From positions 139,004,175 through 139,068,174 of the forward strand of contig CM050648.1 in assembly GCA_027574665.1 (NCBI GenBank): DNA of 64,000 nucleotides, in the 5' to 3' direction. The notes under the pieces are model-generated. The model was not told where the DNA came from and made no database searches. It saw only the letters and a list, made by a program, of their open reading frames with translations. Below are positions 26,801-40,804 of this stretch, in pieces. Both the position numbers and the translations under genes were made by a program. This DNA is from Rhynochetos jubatus (Eukaryota > Chordata > Aves > Eurypygiformes > Rhynochetidae). Every line of letters begins with the position of its first letter. Positions within the stretch are counted from its first letter, which is position 1.

Positions 26801-28449
26801 AAATGTAGATTCTTATTTAGTTCAACTTGCTGTTCCAGGAGATGCCTGTACGGCCTAGAGGATGCAAAATGTTAAATGCTTTGGCTGTTACTTTGCCTGT
26901 TAAAATTGTCAGAGAATTAGATCAATGTCACTTCTTTCTTAAAGGATGGAGATGCATGGATTTCACTCAAAAACACTAATTCATGAAGACATTATAAAGT
27001 TTTCTCTATATTATTTCAAAAATATACTACCTTCCCTTGATTCTGCCCTCAGAACAGAGCACAGGGCTGTCTTCTGCTTTGCGATGAATGTGGAAAACAG
27101 ATTTTAGTACAAAAGAACCCCCTACCTTCTAATGTTAGAGTCAGCTTGGGTTACTAATCCTTATTTCTAGGAGCAGATGCTGATTGTTCTATTAATCAAA
27201 GCAAATCATTAGGCATTAATTACACTTAGTAACAGAATAATTGCTTGGTTTACCTAAACTGTGGTAGGAATGGTTTTTTCTTTCTGAGTAGGATAAGCTT
27301 ATTTAAATTCTGTCATGTGCACACTCACAAAACATAATGAAAGCAATCTGTTTTCTGGTTTGTTTTGCACCCGTGTGAAGTGAGCCGATCTTGGAAACGA
27401 TGTCAGTGGGTCGATGTATGCAGGCTAAGAAAAGGCCAGCCTCAGAGATGTTCTGGCAGAAGGGAAGATTGTTGGGATGTAGGAGGAAATAGTCAATAAA
27501 TCTTGTATCTTAATTGGTGGAAGTGCTAGCAACTGGTTTTTTTTTTTTCTTCTGCTTCCCCCAGTTATGGTTTGAATGCTGGGTGACCAGCCCTGCCACT
27601 GCAGCGTAGAAAGGTGAGTCAGTCGGACACACCCGCAGCGCTAGTGGAGTACCTTCACTGATCAAATAATGCTGTAAATATAGACACAGGGGTATGATCT
27701 AACAGTACATTATCATCTCTAAAATATTCTATATATGAGCGTGTTTAATCTTGCTAGGGAGAGAGGGGATGCTTTCCTTCGGCCTGGTCCTAGTAAGAAA
27801 AGCTGATGTGACCAGGATCACGCCCACCAAACCCACAGCATTTCCAAATGCAGGGGAGAGGTAACAGTTGTGCTCAGGAAGGTGGAGCTGCGGCACAGGT
27901 TAGAAAGATTAGGGCTCCAGCATGAATAAACACCTTGGGTTAAACACCCAGCTGAACAGGGTTGGCTTTTCCTGCCCATAACTTTAGAAAGAGCAAGTCT
28001 TTCCTGCCCAGTAATTTGAAATAAACCCCAGAACATTTTCTCAACCAAAGCTTAGAATTGCTTTCACCAGGTTTCCACCTGAAGTTCTTGGAGCTAAAAG
28101 CTCAGCACAGCTTTACTGTATTTATTCCCAATAAATGTCCTATCAATGTTTGGAATGTTTCAGGTAAGGGAAATGGATCTTTTCAGTACTGTAACACAGC
28201 CGTTACACACCCTAGGCACAGCAACCCAGTACTGGCAAGAAGAAGCATTTGTTGTCATGAATAAGTTTAAAATGTCCTACGCTAACGGGGACCCGCATTT
28301 CCCCAGCCAAGAATGCCAGTTCCTCTGCTACCTCTGCAGCAAATACTCAGCCACGGTCACAGGACACTGTTCCTCTCCTGGAGAGCAAACAGCAGCAGCA
28401 CCCGGAGCACAGTGCTAGGAGCAAGCTTCATGCTAGCCCAAGCATGCAC
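23863..28449. other. intergenic, AT-rich, no gene recognised
   Basis: Mostly unique AT-rich sequence including the regulatory candidate at 26.5-27.3 kb. Open frames are all short and without recognisable similarity. Confidence 0.6.
26480..27260. promoter_or_regulatory. candidate non-coding regulatory island
   Basis: It is free of recognisable repeats apart from an A-run near 26673-26686. It holds K50-type homeodomain sites ggatta (26557-26562) and taatcc (27155-27160), plus cattaggcattaattac near 27.21 kb, a pattern often seen in forebrain and eye enhancers. The link to SIX6 regulation is inference from presumed synteny. Confidence 0.22.
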
Positions 28450-28592
28450 ATAGAATCACAGGATGGTTTGGGTTGGAAGGGACCTTCAAGATCATCCAGT
28501 CCCAACCCCCCTGCCATGGGCAGGGACACCCTCCACTAGACCAGGTTGCTCCAAGCCTCATCCAGCCTGGCCTTGGACACTTCCAGGGAAGT
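28450..28592 (-). mobile_element. short CR1 3' fragment
   Basis: About 140 bases of CR1 3' end on the minus strand. On the plus strand it reads from agaatcacaggatggtttgg through the blocks ccatgggcagggacaccctc and tccactagaccaggttgctc to ggccttggacacttccaggg, where similarity stops. It is the same subfamily as the copy at 19.8 kb, truncated much further. Confidence 0.93.
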
Positions 28593-29692
28593 GTTCTGAC
28601 AAATCTGGATTCTGGGGAGGAACTTTAGTATTTCTTACAAACCTCTGCAAGAAAAGCTGATCAGCAAGGTATGAAAGAGAGCCCAGCTCAGCTGGAATCT
28701 TTTGTTTTCCATTAGCACTGGAAGGTTGACCGGCTCTGGCCAGAGTCTTGGACCTTAGTTTTCAGATTGCCGTTTCAGCTTTTGTATGTTCTAAACTGTA
28801 AAGAAATGTAGCTTTTACATACCCGAAGCAAAAATGTTTAATCTGACTCTTAGCATCCATAAACCATTTTGCTCACTCCCAGTAAGAGAGTAATCATGCC
28901 CTGTTCTGTTTGCAGTCTCAACCACAAAAAGATCCACCACCACAACTGACGCTAAGCCAAGTGAAGTCAGTTAGCTTTTCTCCCCACTTGTTCAGCCCAA
29001 TAAAAGACATTTTCTCTTCTTACAGACCTTGTAGCACATAAAAATAATGGTGATGTCAATGCTGTTGCTAACATGCTAATTGTTACCCCTGGAGAAGAGA
29101 GATACAGGAACCCTAGTGACTCACCCAGGGACAGGCCCAGCTCTCCAGAGGCTTAATGACACAAGTAAATTTGGAGCTTGGCCTTGTTCTTAATAAAATA
29201 AGACTGACCCCAGAAATGGTGACACTGCATTTATAGTTGTTCTAATTAGCAGTTTATTTAATGGCACTAATATGCAAGGATGTTGGTGGCTTTCCATTCA
29301 TTCAGCCGTTTATTTAGACTCCGCGCTGGTGCCACACCTCCCTGGATCCACGTGTGCTTTGGGAAGTAAGAGGCTGACAGCTGACGGGTGTGTGGAACAG
29401 GGACCGTGCTGCTGTTCGCTTGTGTGCATGCGCCCGTGCCTGCACCTACGTGGTTTGTGGAGATGATGTCCTTGCTGATCATGACTGCGTGAACAGCCAG
29501 GTCTGCCAGCCATAGGAGCGTGTGAGTGGTACTCACACCACACAGTAAGCGTTGGCAAGAGGAACAAAGCTGGAAAGCAACACGCACTTTGTCCTTGCTC
29601 CACTTCCCAAGGCTCTGAGAAAGTATCAGGACTCTAACCCGACTCAGTTAACACTTGGCTTCTTATTAAACAAACTCATCACATGAAACAAC

Positions 29693-29708
29693 TTTATCAT
29701 ATGATAAA
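29693..29708. repeat. 16-bp perfect palindrome tttatcatatgataaa
   Basis: A self-complementary 16-mer with two GATA-type half sites (ttatc and gataa) around a catatg E-box core. The function is unknown. Confidence 0.85.
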
Positions 29709-32700
29709 TATTGCGACTTTTGGATGACTCTGCCAACCGGCTCATTTGCTGAAATCATCTGATACCTCCAGCTGTCACAAGGAGACAGAGAAGGAAGTGA
29801 GCTCTGAGCTCAGGGGATTGGCTCCATCCGTCACACGAACCGCATCCCAGCGCTGCAGGCATCCTCCATCCGTGATGCTCAGCGTGTCCTTGCATTCCTG
29901 ACGGTACATCCAAGAGGCTGGCCTGGCAAGTCCTGTTCTAGCAGCATGCAAGCCGGTCAGACACAGAAATCAACTCCAGCAGAGCCTGTTGGGCTGGAGA
30001 AGCACCTAGATTAAGTGCGGCCCACTTCTCAAGCGAAGTGACCACTTTGGGGTGTTCAGGTCAGCGCTGCAGAGGGCAGAGCCCTGGCACAGCAGGACAA
30101 GGCAGGTTGTAAGCAAACCCCAAATGAAAAGATACTTTATGCTGAGGTGAAACCAGGCCGTTGCGGCAGCGTCAGATGTCAGGGCTGGCTCTTCGTACAA
30201 CGTACGTGGAAGCACACACAGGCATTTCTGCATCAGGATTTCCGAATTTCCTCGCTACGGTCCATCTCGGCAGTGGTTTTACTAGCAAAGTCTTTACTTC
30301 AGCGTCTCCTCAGCCCCCTGCCCATCTCAGTTGACGTAATCAGCCACTGAAGTCCTAATAAAAGCTATAAACGCGGTAAAAAGCTGAGGTCCCCGCCTAG
30401 CAGCAGTTAGCCACGTCCTGATAGTGCCCAGCGCTCGCTGGACCCAAAGCAGAGCAGGGAGGAGATGCTGAGGAGGTAAAGTGTTTGGGTCAAAGAGAAG
30501 TGACTCAGCTGGAATTAACAGAACCCATTTTGGGATCTATTTTCCCATCCAGTATTCCTTCTTCACGCTTCGAGATCCTGTTCTTCAGATATCCTGCTTC
30601 TCGCTTATTTCTGTCTATTTTCCTGCTAGTTCTCCCTTGCTTCAGCGGAAGTGCCCATGGTTCTGCTCCAGAGCTCATGACACGTGCGGTAACTACCATC
30701 GCATCCGGCCAAGTGATACTCTATGGAGAGTTCCCCAGCAGAGAGACTGGGGGCGGCATAAATAAGTTTAGTGCACCACCTCTCTTTCCCCAAAACTTAT
30801 TTTCTCTCACGGGGGACGTAAAAAATGAAATTGGTGGCCTAAAATAGCGGCCCAAGACTACCTGACTGCAGGTCCACCCTCGTTTCAGTCCCACTGTTGC
30901 AGGAGAGCGGGTGACGGCAGCTTATGACCCTGTGTTTTTCCCAGTCCACTGTGCACATCTGTGTCACTCTGTGCATAATGTAATACAAACAGAATTGCCA
31001 GGGATTAAGGTTTTGTTTCTGCTCCTACTAATAAACACCAAAATCCCCGCTGACTTTGCTGAAATAAAATCAGGCCTTAAATGACCCACCATTGACATTT
31101 GTAAGAATCTTCCCAATCGCCGGGCGATTCTGATACGGTACGCAGCACCATGTGGATGGCCTTCTTTTCGCCTCCCACACCAGCTGCCAGAAGCTGTAAT
31201 GCTGACTGTAGTAATGACAATAAAAATAACCCCAACGGAGATGGTATTAACTATAGGAAAAATCAGGCCAGCTTCCCAGGCCGCTTAGCCGACACAGTGA
31301 CGTTGGCCGCCGTCTCTTTCCGCTGACTGACACTGGCCTGCACCTGGAGTGCTGTGCACCGGTGTGACACGAGGATACACGCTAAATGCGGAGCTATGTG
31401 TACCTGTGCCGCAGATCTACCGTACTCTGCTGGAAGCCAGCTCCATAAGCACTGGAGCACGCAGACATTGGTTAATGCTACCAATAGTCTCACATATAAT
31501 CAAGGGGTAAGAAGGAATGGGTGTGTTGTGTCTCCGTCACTGTCAGTCTGTCCTTGATACCGACGATCTTTTCCGTGACTTTTTCCTTCTTGCTAGTTGC
31601 CTCTCTTTTCCTCATCACATTTGCTCTTTCACCATCTTGCTAGACTGACATGCGCTTGAAAGGACATCCAACACTTCGAAAGCTGCTGTTTTTCAGATTT
31701 TATAAATTTCTCCCAGCTTAAGTTCTTGATGACAACTCCGCTCAGAGCACAGCTTGTCAGTAACATTGATCTAGTGGAAACAGCCCGGTTGGAATTTGGT
31801 GCACAATGCCTTCCTGAGACATCCTAACAAAACCTGGCCAAGGAGAGGAATTCTGTTTTATTTCTAACTGTCACATTTTCCAAATGCCTAGTATTTTTTT
31901 TAAGGCTTTTTCCCCCTCGGGAATGACTATAAAACTAGTGAGAATTGTTTATTCTTTATTATTTCAGCTGATATTTTCTTTTTAATGAGTCTTACAGGCT
32001 TGATGGAGTAGGCTGACTGGGACTGAGAGGTCCTAAGCAGCCTTAACTCCCACTGGCTTCGCTGGAAACCAAACGTGCCCGGCACTTAGGGGAAGCACCC
32101 AGCGTTTCATGATCCAGCCCATCGTTGTCTGTCCAGTCTTTAAACCGTAAAACGTGTAAGGCTTGGACTCTGTTCCACATAACACAATGGAGCCCTAAAT
32201 GAAGCTGAGCCCTGTGGGCACTCCTGTAATACGAATAATCGCTACGTAGGTTTCCCGGCTGTTACTGCAAAGTAATTCAGACACATGCTTGCCTTCACTG
32301 ATGAAGGAAGAACAGAAGGATTGCTCCCAAATCAATCTTTCGAGTTGTAACAGCAGCGATGTTTTCCCAGCTAGGAACATTTACACAAGGTTTATCCAGT
32401 TCTCACATCCAGTGAATAAGAAAGTCAACCTATTTTTTATTTAGGAGCAGCTGATTGCATAAAAGTAAGTTTTGGTTCCATACCACCCAGTTCCTGACGG
32501 GTCAGCCATACTGTCAAAATGATTTTAGCGGTGACTACTGTTAAATTTTGCCAATACCATCATCACACCGGTTATACTGTGTAACTCCACATGTCTGCAT
32601 TGCAATTACAGTACAATGCAGTTACGTGTCTTGATAGGTAAATATCATTTAGTATTGAGTGAAGAGTTAATTATGAATTCAGTATCTAAACTTTGCTGTT

Positions 32701-35505
32701 CTCCAGTGTTGGGCGTTGGGGTTTTTTAATGTCCTGGTACATTAATTAAACTGGATTCATATCACAACCCTCAATGACAGAACTTTCTTATTATAAGGAC
32801 TAGAGAAATTGAACGGAGGGTGAAGTGTGACCTGTGCAGATCATTACGTTAGAAAACTACGATAGGGCTAGCATCGCTGTACTGAAATGCAGAACAAAAC
32901 CAGCTAATAGGAGCACACGTTTGTTTTAATAGCAGGTTCTACTGCTATTAAATTCCCATGAAATTAACCTTATAAAAGCCTCTGCTTTAATTTAGATGCA
33001 TTTGTTGCTCCTAACATAATTTTGTAATTTACAAAGACAATATATAAGCACTGACCATCAACTGTCAGTCCTGATGCGAGGATAAGAACAGATAACCTAA
33101 CTGTTTCTGAAGTTCTGGAAGAAATCACTAACCCAGCAGCACTCCCTTGTCAAAAACATCACCATAGCTGACAATGTAAGCCACAAAAGACAGAAAACAG
33201 AAATTCGAATCATTATTTTACTTTATGCCAATACTTGCAAATGATAAAAGCACTCTGCCCAGCCTTTGACAATCATCTACTTTATTCCAGTAGTGTCAGC
33301 TCCGATAAAACTCAACAAAGGGAGCTGAAATACATACAGTATCCACTGAGGCATCTTTCTTTTTTCCTTTCTGTGATGTAAAATGTTCTGCGTTAAAATA
33401 TTGACACTGCAATATGTGAGCTAGCTGCAATAAACATGCCAAGCGGCGTATGCTGCTGGCAGCCTTGCACTGCTGTGGATGGGTAATTTCCATACTGAAA
33501 AAGACTTCTGCCTCAGCCCTTTGCTTTTGCTGTGCATCACAGAGATGCCCAAGGTAACACTAAAGCAATTTTGGCAAGACAGGAGTTCTGTTTTGGATCA
33601 TCTGCACCTTCCTTCTTCCACAAAATCAGCCACGGGACATGAGCAAATGCTATGCATGGATCTACTGTACCCCAGCAAGCCCTGGCTATCGTGGGGCTAT
33701 GCAGCATATAGAATTCAGGCCAAATCCACAAGTGCCTTACCTACAAAATGCGTTAATTTTTATTATTCTGATGCAAGGTTTCTGATGCTTCAGGGGAAAA
33801 AAAGGCACAAAAATCTCTTGCCTTCCATTAAGGTTTTTAATACTTTTCTGTGAACGTGTAGCTGTTGAGAATATTACAACTGACAGCCTTGGAGATAAAG
33901 GTCCTTCACATACACATAGATGGTCCAGCGGTTCAAGTTCAGAAGATCAGAGCTAATATTCTGGCTTGTCATCCCACCTGTAGGACGTTTGCAACAATCC
34001 CGTGTCCCTCAACAACCCAACGCCAAACTCAGTTCCTCATCGCGACACCAGGGATCGTGAGATGCTCAATGGCTGCGCTAATGTGGCAATATAACCACCG
34101 AGGGCGGATCCGTACTCTCGGTGCAACACAGGGCTGGTAATTCCAGTGTCCTATTGATAAGCACCAGGAGTATCTCAGGACTATTTAAAAGAGCAATCTG
34201 GACAATATCTCTTACATCCAACAGATTATTGACTTTTTTAAACAATTCTTGAAGAAAATTGTCACTACAATTGGCAATTTTGATGTAACTGTCTGCAAGT
34301 GACAGCAACACTACCTTCTTACCACATGTGGCAGCAGTCTCTCAGCAGATTACCAGTTTTAGTCGCTACTATGCTATATTACTTTGGAACCGGCAAATGA
34401 GAATTACAATAACATCAACCCCCCCCAGCCCCCGCAGCGCAGAGCCGCTCTCACAGCTCCCAGGTCTGTGAAGTCAGCCTAAAACAGAAAAACCTAAGCA
34501 ACAGCTATCGCGCTGGTTTTGCAATCAGAACGCGTCTCCTGTGCTAGCAAACAACCTGTATTTTTTTGAAACCTGGTAAGAGCACAATCCAAGGTAAAGT
34601 GGAAGTTTACATGAAGTCATGACCTACTTGAACGAATCAGCTTCTTTGAAGTGCTCTGAATGGATGCCCAGCGGGGGTATAAAAGCATCTCTGAAGTTCA
34701 GTGTTGGTTTTCCACACAGTCTGTGATTTACATCTTTTTTATCAGAACTCTACGCTCTTTGGCCTCCGATGATGAGTCACAAGTATTAGTTCAAGACGGG
34801 GAAAAAAAACCCAACAAAACTAAGAAGCCATGTTCTGTGTCACTCTTCTTACAACAAAACAACAGCAGCAGCGGCAAGCAACGGGTCTGCAACGAGCACA
34901 AGTTGTCAGGGCCTTAGTTTAACATCTCACCCCTGAGATCGCATTGGTAATAACTGGCAGATCTCTGAGAGCCTCTTCCAACTGTGAGGGAGGAAAAGAA
35001 ATAGGCAGCTGCATATGATAACTCCTTCAGTATGTGTAGCGGTGAGAAACATGACTGATCAGGTGTTTGGGGCAAGATTCCCAAGGCAAAAATCACCCTT
35101 GAAGTACGTATTGTATCCAGTGACATTTGCCAACCCACGTGGCATGATCTGAGATTGTGATGCGCACCAGTCCTGCTTGGGTAACAGCTAGAGTGCTTCA
35201 GAGGCTTGGCACCACCCCGAAACCTAAGGGAAACATTGCTTACAAAGGATTTTGGGGATAATTGTTAAGAAACGCTTTTAATCACTTCTGATACCCGTAG
35301 CTTCTGGACATGAGCCCTGTGCGGCTCTGGCAGGGAGCAGCACCACTGATCACAGCACCATGCGTTTTGTGGAAATAGTAAAACTAGCCGAACATGTGCC
35401 TCAAGAAAAAGAAAAAAGCAGGAAGAGACCACACTTAGCTCAAGGCAGTCCTGCTCCAGCAGAAGGGAGCCGATAAGACCTGCAAGCTCCAAACTGAGTT
35501 TCAGT

Positions 35506-35553
35506 ATGGACTGTCAACTGCCAGGCTTCATGGACTGTCAACTACCAAGCTTC
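35506..35553. repeat. 24-bp tandem duplication
   Basis: Two adjacent copies of a unit beginning atggactgtcaact and ending ggcttc or agcttc, differing at two positions. Confidence 0.9.
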
Positions 35554-38500
35554 CCACCAGTCACAACAGCTGGTTCCCCGCCAGAGAACGGTTTTTTACT
35601 TAACCCTATACTTCTTTCCCTGATTTTCCCTAGCCCAAGCCTCCAAGGACTATGGAGTAAGACCTGCGCTGTGTGAAATGATTTTGCAGCTGCTTTGTGG
35701 ATTGTGGTACAGTCCAGAAAATTAATTTTATTAAAACATTTTACGTTATTTCTCCCAGGGAATCATAACAGTCAAAGTATTCATCTTTTGTATATGTTTA
35801 AACTTTCTATTAACATGGAAATGTCCATCTTTTGATATTTTCTTTTATACCCTTTCAGCAAGATCTTTTAATTTGTCAATGAAACCAAGTACAATCTACC
35901 TATTATTGCTGAACTCAAGTGATTACTACAAGGAAGAAGATCTGGGATGCAGCAAGGCAGCGGGAGAAATTTACCTTTCCAAAGGTAACATGTTGCAAGT
36001 GCTAAAAAGAGCATCATCTTCACATCAAATCAAGCAAGGTACAAGATTCAAGAAACAACGTGCCAAGAGGCAATTTCTCAGCAAGATGTTAGCATCAGAA
36101 CACAACGTGATGTGTCTGGAAGCAGAACTGCTGAGCTGCAAACAACCTGGGTGTGAGTCAGAGAATATTAGGACAGTGCCTGTCCACCAGGAATGTAGAC
36201 TTGATTGCATGTGACTTGTGTCAACTCCGGAGACGTCAAGAGCAGAACATAAAACCAAGGCAACAGAGATATTTCCAAATGAGCCATTCACCCTCTAAGG
36301 CAACATATCTGGCAAAAACTCAAGTTCCAAGAGAAAAAGTCAACATTCCAGGTTTGTGTTCCATGGTTATATCCTTCATTCATTTTTTTTTCAAGAAAAA
36401 GGTCGCTGAAACATCCCATTTTAATTCATTAAAAGACACAATCATCTCCTTTTAAACTAGCCCATAACTTTGAAACCAGAATCCAATTGCCTGCTCAGGC
36501 TCATTAGTGTCTTTGGATCCTAATGACCCACTCAGTTGCAGTAAATGAAAAACTAATCCTTGTTTTATGCCATTGGCCGAAAAGGATTAGCCAACTCTTG
36601 CTACCCATGCAATCAGCCCTGCACTGGGGAGATTACTACTATCTAATACTGTAAGTCTACACACTCCAATCTGTTACAATAAGTAGCACTTAAAGCTTAT
36701 TTCCTTGAAATGCTTAAGCGTATTAATGCTATAGTGTAAGACTGTTTTTTAAGGTTGCAATGACTCTTCTACCCCAACCCCAGAGTTTGCATTTACCCAC
36801 ATACAGGTAGTGATGCCCCTTTACTTCCAACATTACATTTTAATTATGTTCATAGTCTTGAAATGAAAAATTAAATAGATTTTTTTTTATACAGGGCCCA
36901 AACTGGGCAGGCAACCACGTACAAAATTTCAACGGGCTTCAGTGCAGTAATTTTCTTGAGCTGTGTGGAAGGACTGCATCTCAGACTGTAAACAGCTGTA
37001 ACTGAAACCAGGGTCTTAATTGTCTGACGTTTAAAGATCCAGGTGATATTTTATGCACCCTACTATTAATCTTAACACGTAGCTAGAAATAGAGCCACTA
37101 CTTACATTTAATGTTCTCTAATCAGAACTGTGGGTTATTACTCAGTTTTGTACCACTTGTATCATTGCGGTCTTTCCAATGCAGAATTCTGGTTGCTTTT
37201 GATATACTATACATAAAATGAGTGACCAGTTATATGAGATTAATCTACAGTGTAATGCAACATATGTATTTTTTTTCCTCAAAGTATTCACACAATATTA
37301 CAATTGAAAATTTAATACGGTGAAGAACTAATTTTAACACTATCATCACATGCCCCATTCCCACTTTAACACTGAACAGTATTTTCTGATGTCAAATTAA
37401 GGAACTCTTACGTTATTATCACCTTAAGCAGTCTGTCTAACAGCAAAATGAAATTTGCCCCTAAGAATATTACACTGTGCATATATGCTTTATATCAAGA
37501 AACTTAGGCTGAAGTTACTGAAAAGGAACAGATTTCTCTTAACTGGAAATGTGATGTTTGGGTGGGAGCAGTTTGAGGAATGTCTAATTTCCTACCAAAG
37601 GTGGTGTGTTAAACCATAAACCAGCATTACCTTAAAATAAATGCTATATCCCACAAGTGCCGGAAGTCATTCCATTAGTCTTTATCTCCTAGATTCTGAA
37701 TCAGTTTTTTAGCACTTGTCCAGCTGTTACTTATTTGCTAGCCACATATCCTGGACTGTTTATATGCGTGCTTTACATTTATGCATCAGTAAAATTAACA
37801 GTAAAAGAGTAGATGAGTCTCCAGTCAGTGTTACATCACCTTACAAATTATAATGGCTTTTTCTTACTGGAAGAACACTTTGTACAACAGGGTAAATGTG
37901 GGTAAGTGCTCTTTGTGTTATATCTGATCAGAACAATGACATCTCCATATAGGTATTATTTCTCTGAGAGAAAGAAAACTGAGGGTTCAGTGTCTTCCTC
38001 CAGGCAGTAGCAGGTAAGAGTGGAAATTTCATTCTTCACTGTTCAAAAATTATACTTGGCAAATTCCAAAACTGATTTGTTCAAATGTCACGTCACCAAA
38101 AAGGTAGGAAATACCATAACTTATTTAAACCAGCACCAATCTAATACTGGGCCCTATTAGCTTTTACAAAGAATTTTCAAGTTAAGTAGTTTCCTGTCAC
38201 AAAATATCATTAAAAACTGAAATGGAACAGTGAAGCTCTCAGGGCCCTAAATAAACATGTGTCTTCTGGTTAGGATACTCATATAAGATTCAAAGCCAAC
38301 TCCAAGCTCAGTTTATTTAATGGAGTTTTCTTATTACCTCAGGGCTCAGTTGTGAGCCTGAACTCTATTTTACTAGGTGCAATACAAGGGCAGAACAAAA
38401 AGGCAACACACACACACCCCGCCAAGGCTTCACAGTGGTAGTACACAGTATAACCATATTGCCACTTTGCAGACAGCTGCACTGCTTTTAAGAGATTACA

Positions 38501-40315
38501 GCTCCCAGCTGCCGTTGCTATCCCGCTGCTGAAGGTTACTGGTCTCTAGTGAAGTTGTAGTCACGTGTGTAATACCTGTTCCTCATGTGGTGGAGTACAG
38601 AGTCAGCTAAGCTAGCTTTCCACACTTTCAACAGTGATAGAAATTAAACTTATTGACGGCATCGAGGAACTTGTGCACAGGCCGTTCGCTGTGTCTGCAC
38701 CATGGGGGCAATAACTGCAAATAACAAGCGGGAATGAGCAAATAGCACTTGCTCTCAAAGAGCCCCTGCTACGCTGACAAGAGGATCTCCATCTACACTT
38801 TTAGAAGAGAGAGGAATGTAGTGAGGTGTGTATGTGAAGGACAAAACAAAGTGACATTGGTCAGCAAGACACATGCTAGTCTCAGCAATCCAGCACCGTG
38901 ACTGCTATGGATTTCATCAGCATAACAAGGGATCATTTTTAGGCAGAATTGGACAGATACTAATGAAAAATCTCAGTGCCTGTTTGTAAGCAGTTCATGC
39001 TCTTAGATCTCAGAAAAGTATCCCAAATGCTGGGTGTCTGCCTTTTCTGAAGTAGCATTCTCTTTTATATTATGAATCAGCTTATCCAGTTTGACTAAGT
39101 AAATGTCCAACACGACTGGACCTATGGTTTCTCCCACTTCAGCCAGCAGCCTTGACTACCGGACTGTAGTGTCCTCTGGCACGGATGACAGAATTCAGCA
39201 GAAGACAGGAAAACAAACTTCAATTATGGAATAACTGAGCGCACAAAATTGTCCTTTCTGCTTTCTAAATGATCCCAGAATATCTGCCAGTAGCATACCT
39301 TAAAACACTACCCCAAACAACATAGGCTCTCAAACTTCCCTCTAGCTTATGTTTTTCAGATTGCGAGGTATGGAGTAGATTAGAAAAACCTTTTAAAATA
39401 GATTAACCTGGAAACCCATATTTGGAGAGCATGAAGTCCACCAAATCCATGTGTCCCACTTCTTATTAGCTGGAACTCAGCAGCACTTCACTTAAACTTC
39501 CTGAATCCCTCTTCAGTAAAAAAAATGCCCAACTTCCCCCAGTCTCTAGGCACAAGGATTTAAGGAGAAGCTGAGCTGCACAAAAACAGTGCTAGTCACT
39601 TAGGAGTTTGGCAGAGAAGTAGTGGCATAGATAACCGAGCTTTTGGTCATTTAGGGCCTTGCAGGTCAGCAGAGGGAAGGGGACTTTACTCCCTTTTGGA
39701 CTTCATTGGCACACTGTGCAGACTGTACTGGTAGGCTGCTTTTTGTCAACTTGTTCCACGCAGTTCATGTGCCCTTTTGACTAGTTTGTGCATTTGCAAT
39801 ACCTTCCGTGAAGTCTGCTGACCTACGTGGTCTCCCCTTTATTTGCCTTGCTTCCATGTCAGCATTACTCTTGCCTGCAGTCAGGTAGGCTGTTTACTTC
39901 ACAGTAAGTGACTGAGAAACCCAAGTTCCCTCAAAGTCAGAGTTTCAAAAATTAGTAATCTAGAGACAATGGTTCTGAGGGGTGCACATGGCACAGTGCC
40001 ATGGTGGCTCAGAACAGTCAGCATTCCATGCTGAGTAACCCTGATACTGTCTTCACAGACAGCCATTCCATTAGGAAAGCCACTTGTGGAGAGCTGGGGG
40101 ATATACTTATACCGACCACAGGTAGACTTTGGGAACTGTCTGCATCTGTTTTGGTTTGTTTTTTTTTAAAGATACTAGATAAAGAGGAAGGAATTTGCTT
40201 TCAGTGTTTCAAATCAGAAAGACAGAAGTTGCTGTAAATATTATAAGGGCAACATTATTTCACCTCAGATATTAAGAAAGACCTACAAAACTTGACATAA
40301 AATTAACCAGAAGTG

Positions 40316-40321
40316 TTTATT
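40316..40321 (-). terminator. SIX6OS1: candidate poly(A) signal of SIX6OS1
   Basis: The minus strand reads AATAAA here, about 480 bases after the stop codon, and T-rich sequence follows downstream. No canonical hexamer is seen between it and the stop; an ATTAAA variant lies at 40584-40589. The interval 40322-40804 would then be the 3' untranslated region. RNA evidence would decide. Confidence 0.4.
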
Positions 40322-40804
40322 TCAAAAGTCTTATAAATATTTTGTGTACAACAGCAAATTTTAGAACATTGTCTTTAACCCAAATTCAGCTTTTACTGCT
40401 ACAATAAACAGTAACTCTTACTAACACTTTCTATATGAGTTATTGGGTTTATACCAGAGGCTGAAAGTACTCCTCTAGAAGTTTAGAGGCTCTCGCACGG
40501 ATACTGAACAAACTCAACACACTACTGTAAAATCAAATTTCAACTGCTTTTAAGTGCCAATTTAGCGAGACTATACCATAACATTTAATGAAAACACCAC
40601 ATTTAGAAAAAATAAGAAAAATAAAAGCTGCACCTCAAAGCATGTGCGCTTCATGAACATACACATGCCCTTGCAGCACTTGCAATAATGTATTCTTATA
40701 TGAAAGGAAAGGAGAAAATTAAATGCTTTGTACCTTAACTTCAGAAACTGAAAACATTTGTCAAGGCTAAGTAGGAGAAGAATTTGAAAGGAAGTCAAAG
40801 GTAT

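Larger units (their letters stand above)
28593..40315. other. intergenic sequence downstream of SIX6OS1
   Basis: No gene is recognised. The plus-strand frame of 124 codons at 33.5-33.85 kb and that of 113 codons at 35.9-36.2 kb lack domains and splice logic. It holds the palindrome at 29.7 kb and the tandem duplication at 35.5 kb. From 36.5 to 40.3 kb it is strongly AT-rich, with stops in every frame. Confidence 0.6.

Noticed and set aside
33479..33853. 124-codon plus-strand ORF
   Set aside because: No family resemblance or splice context; a random open frame.
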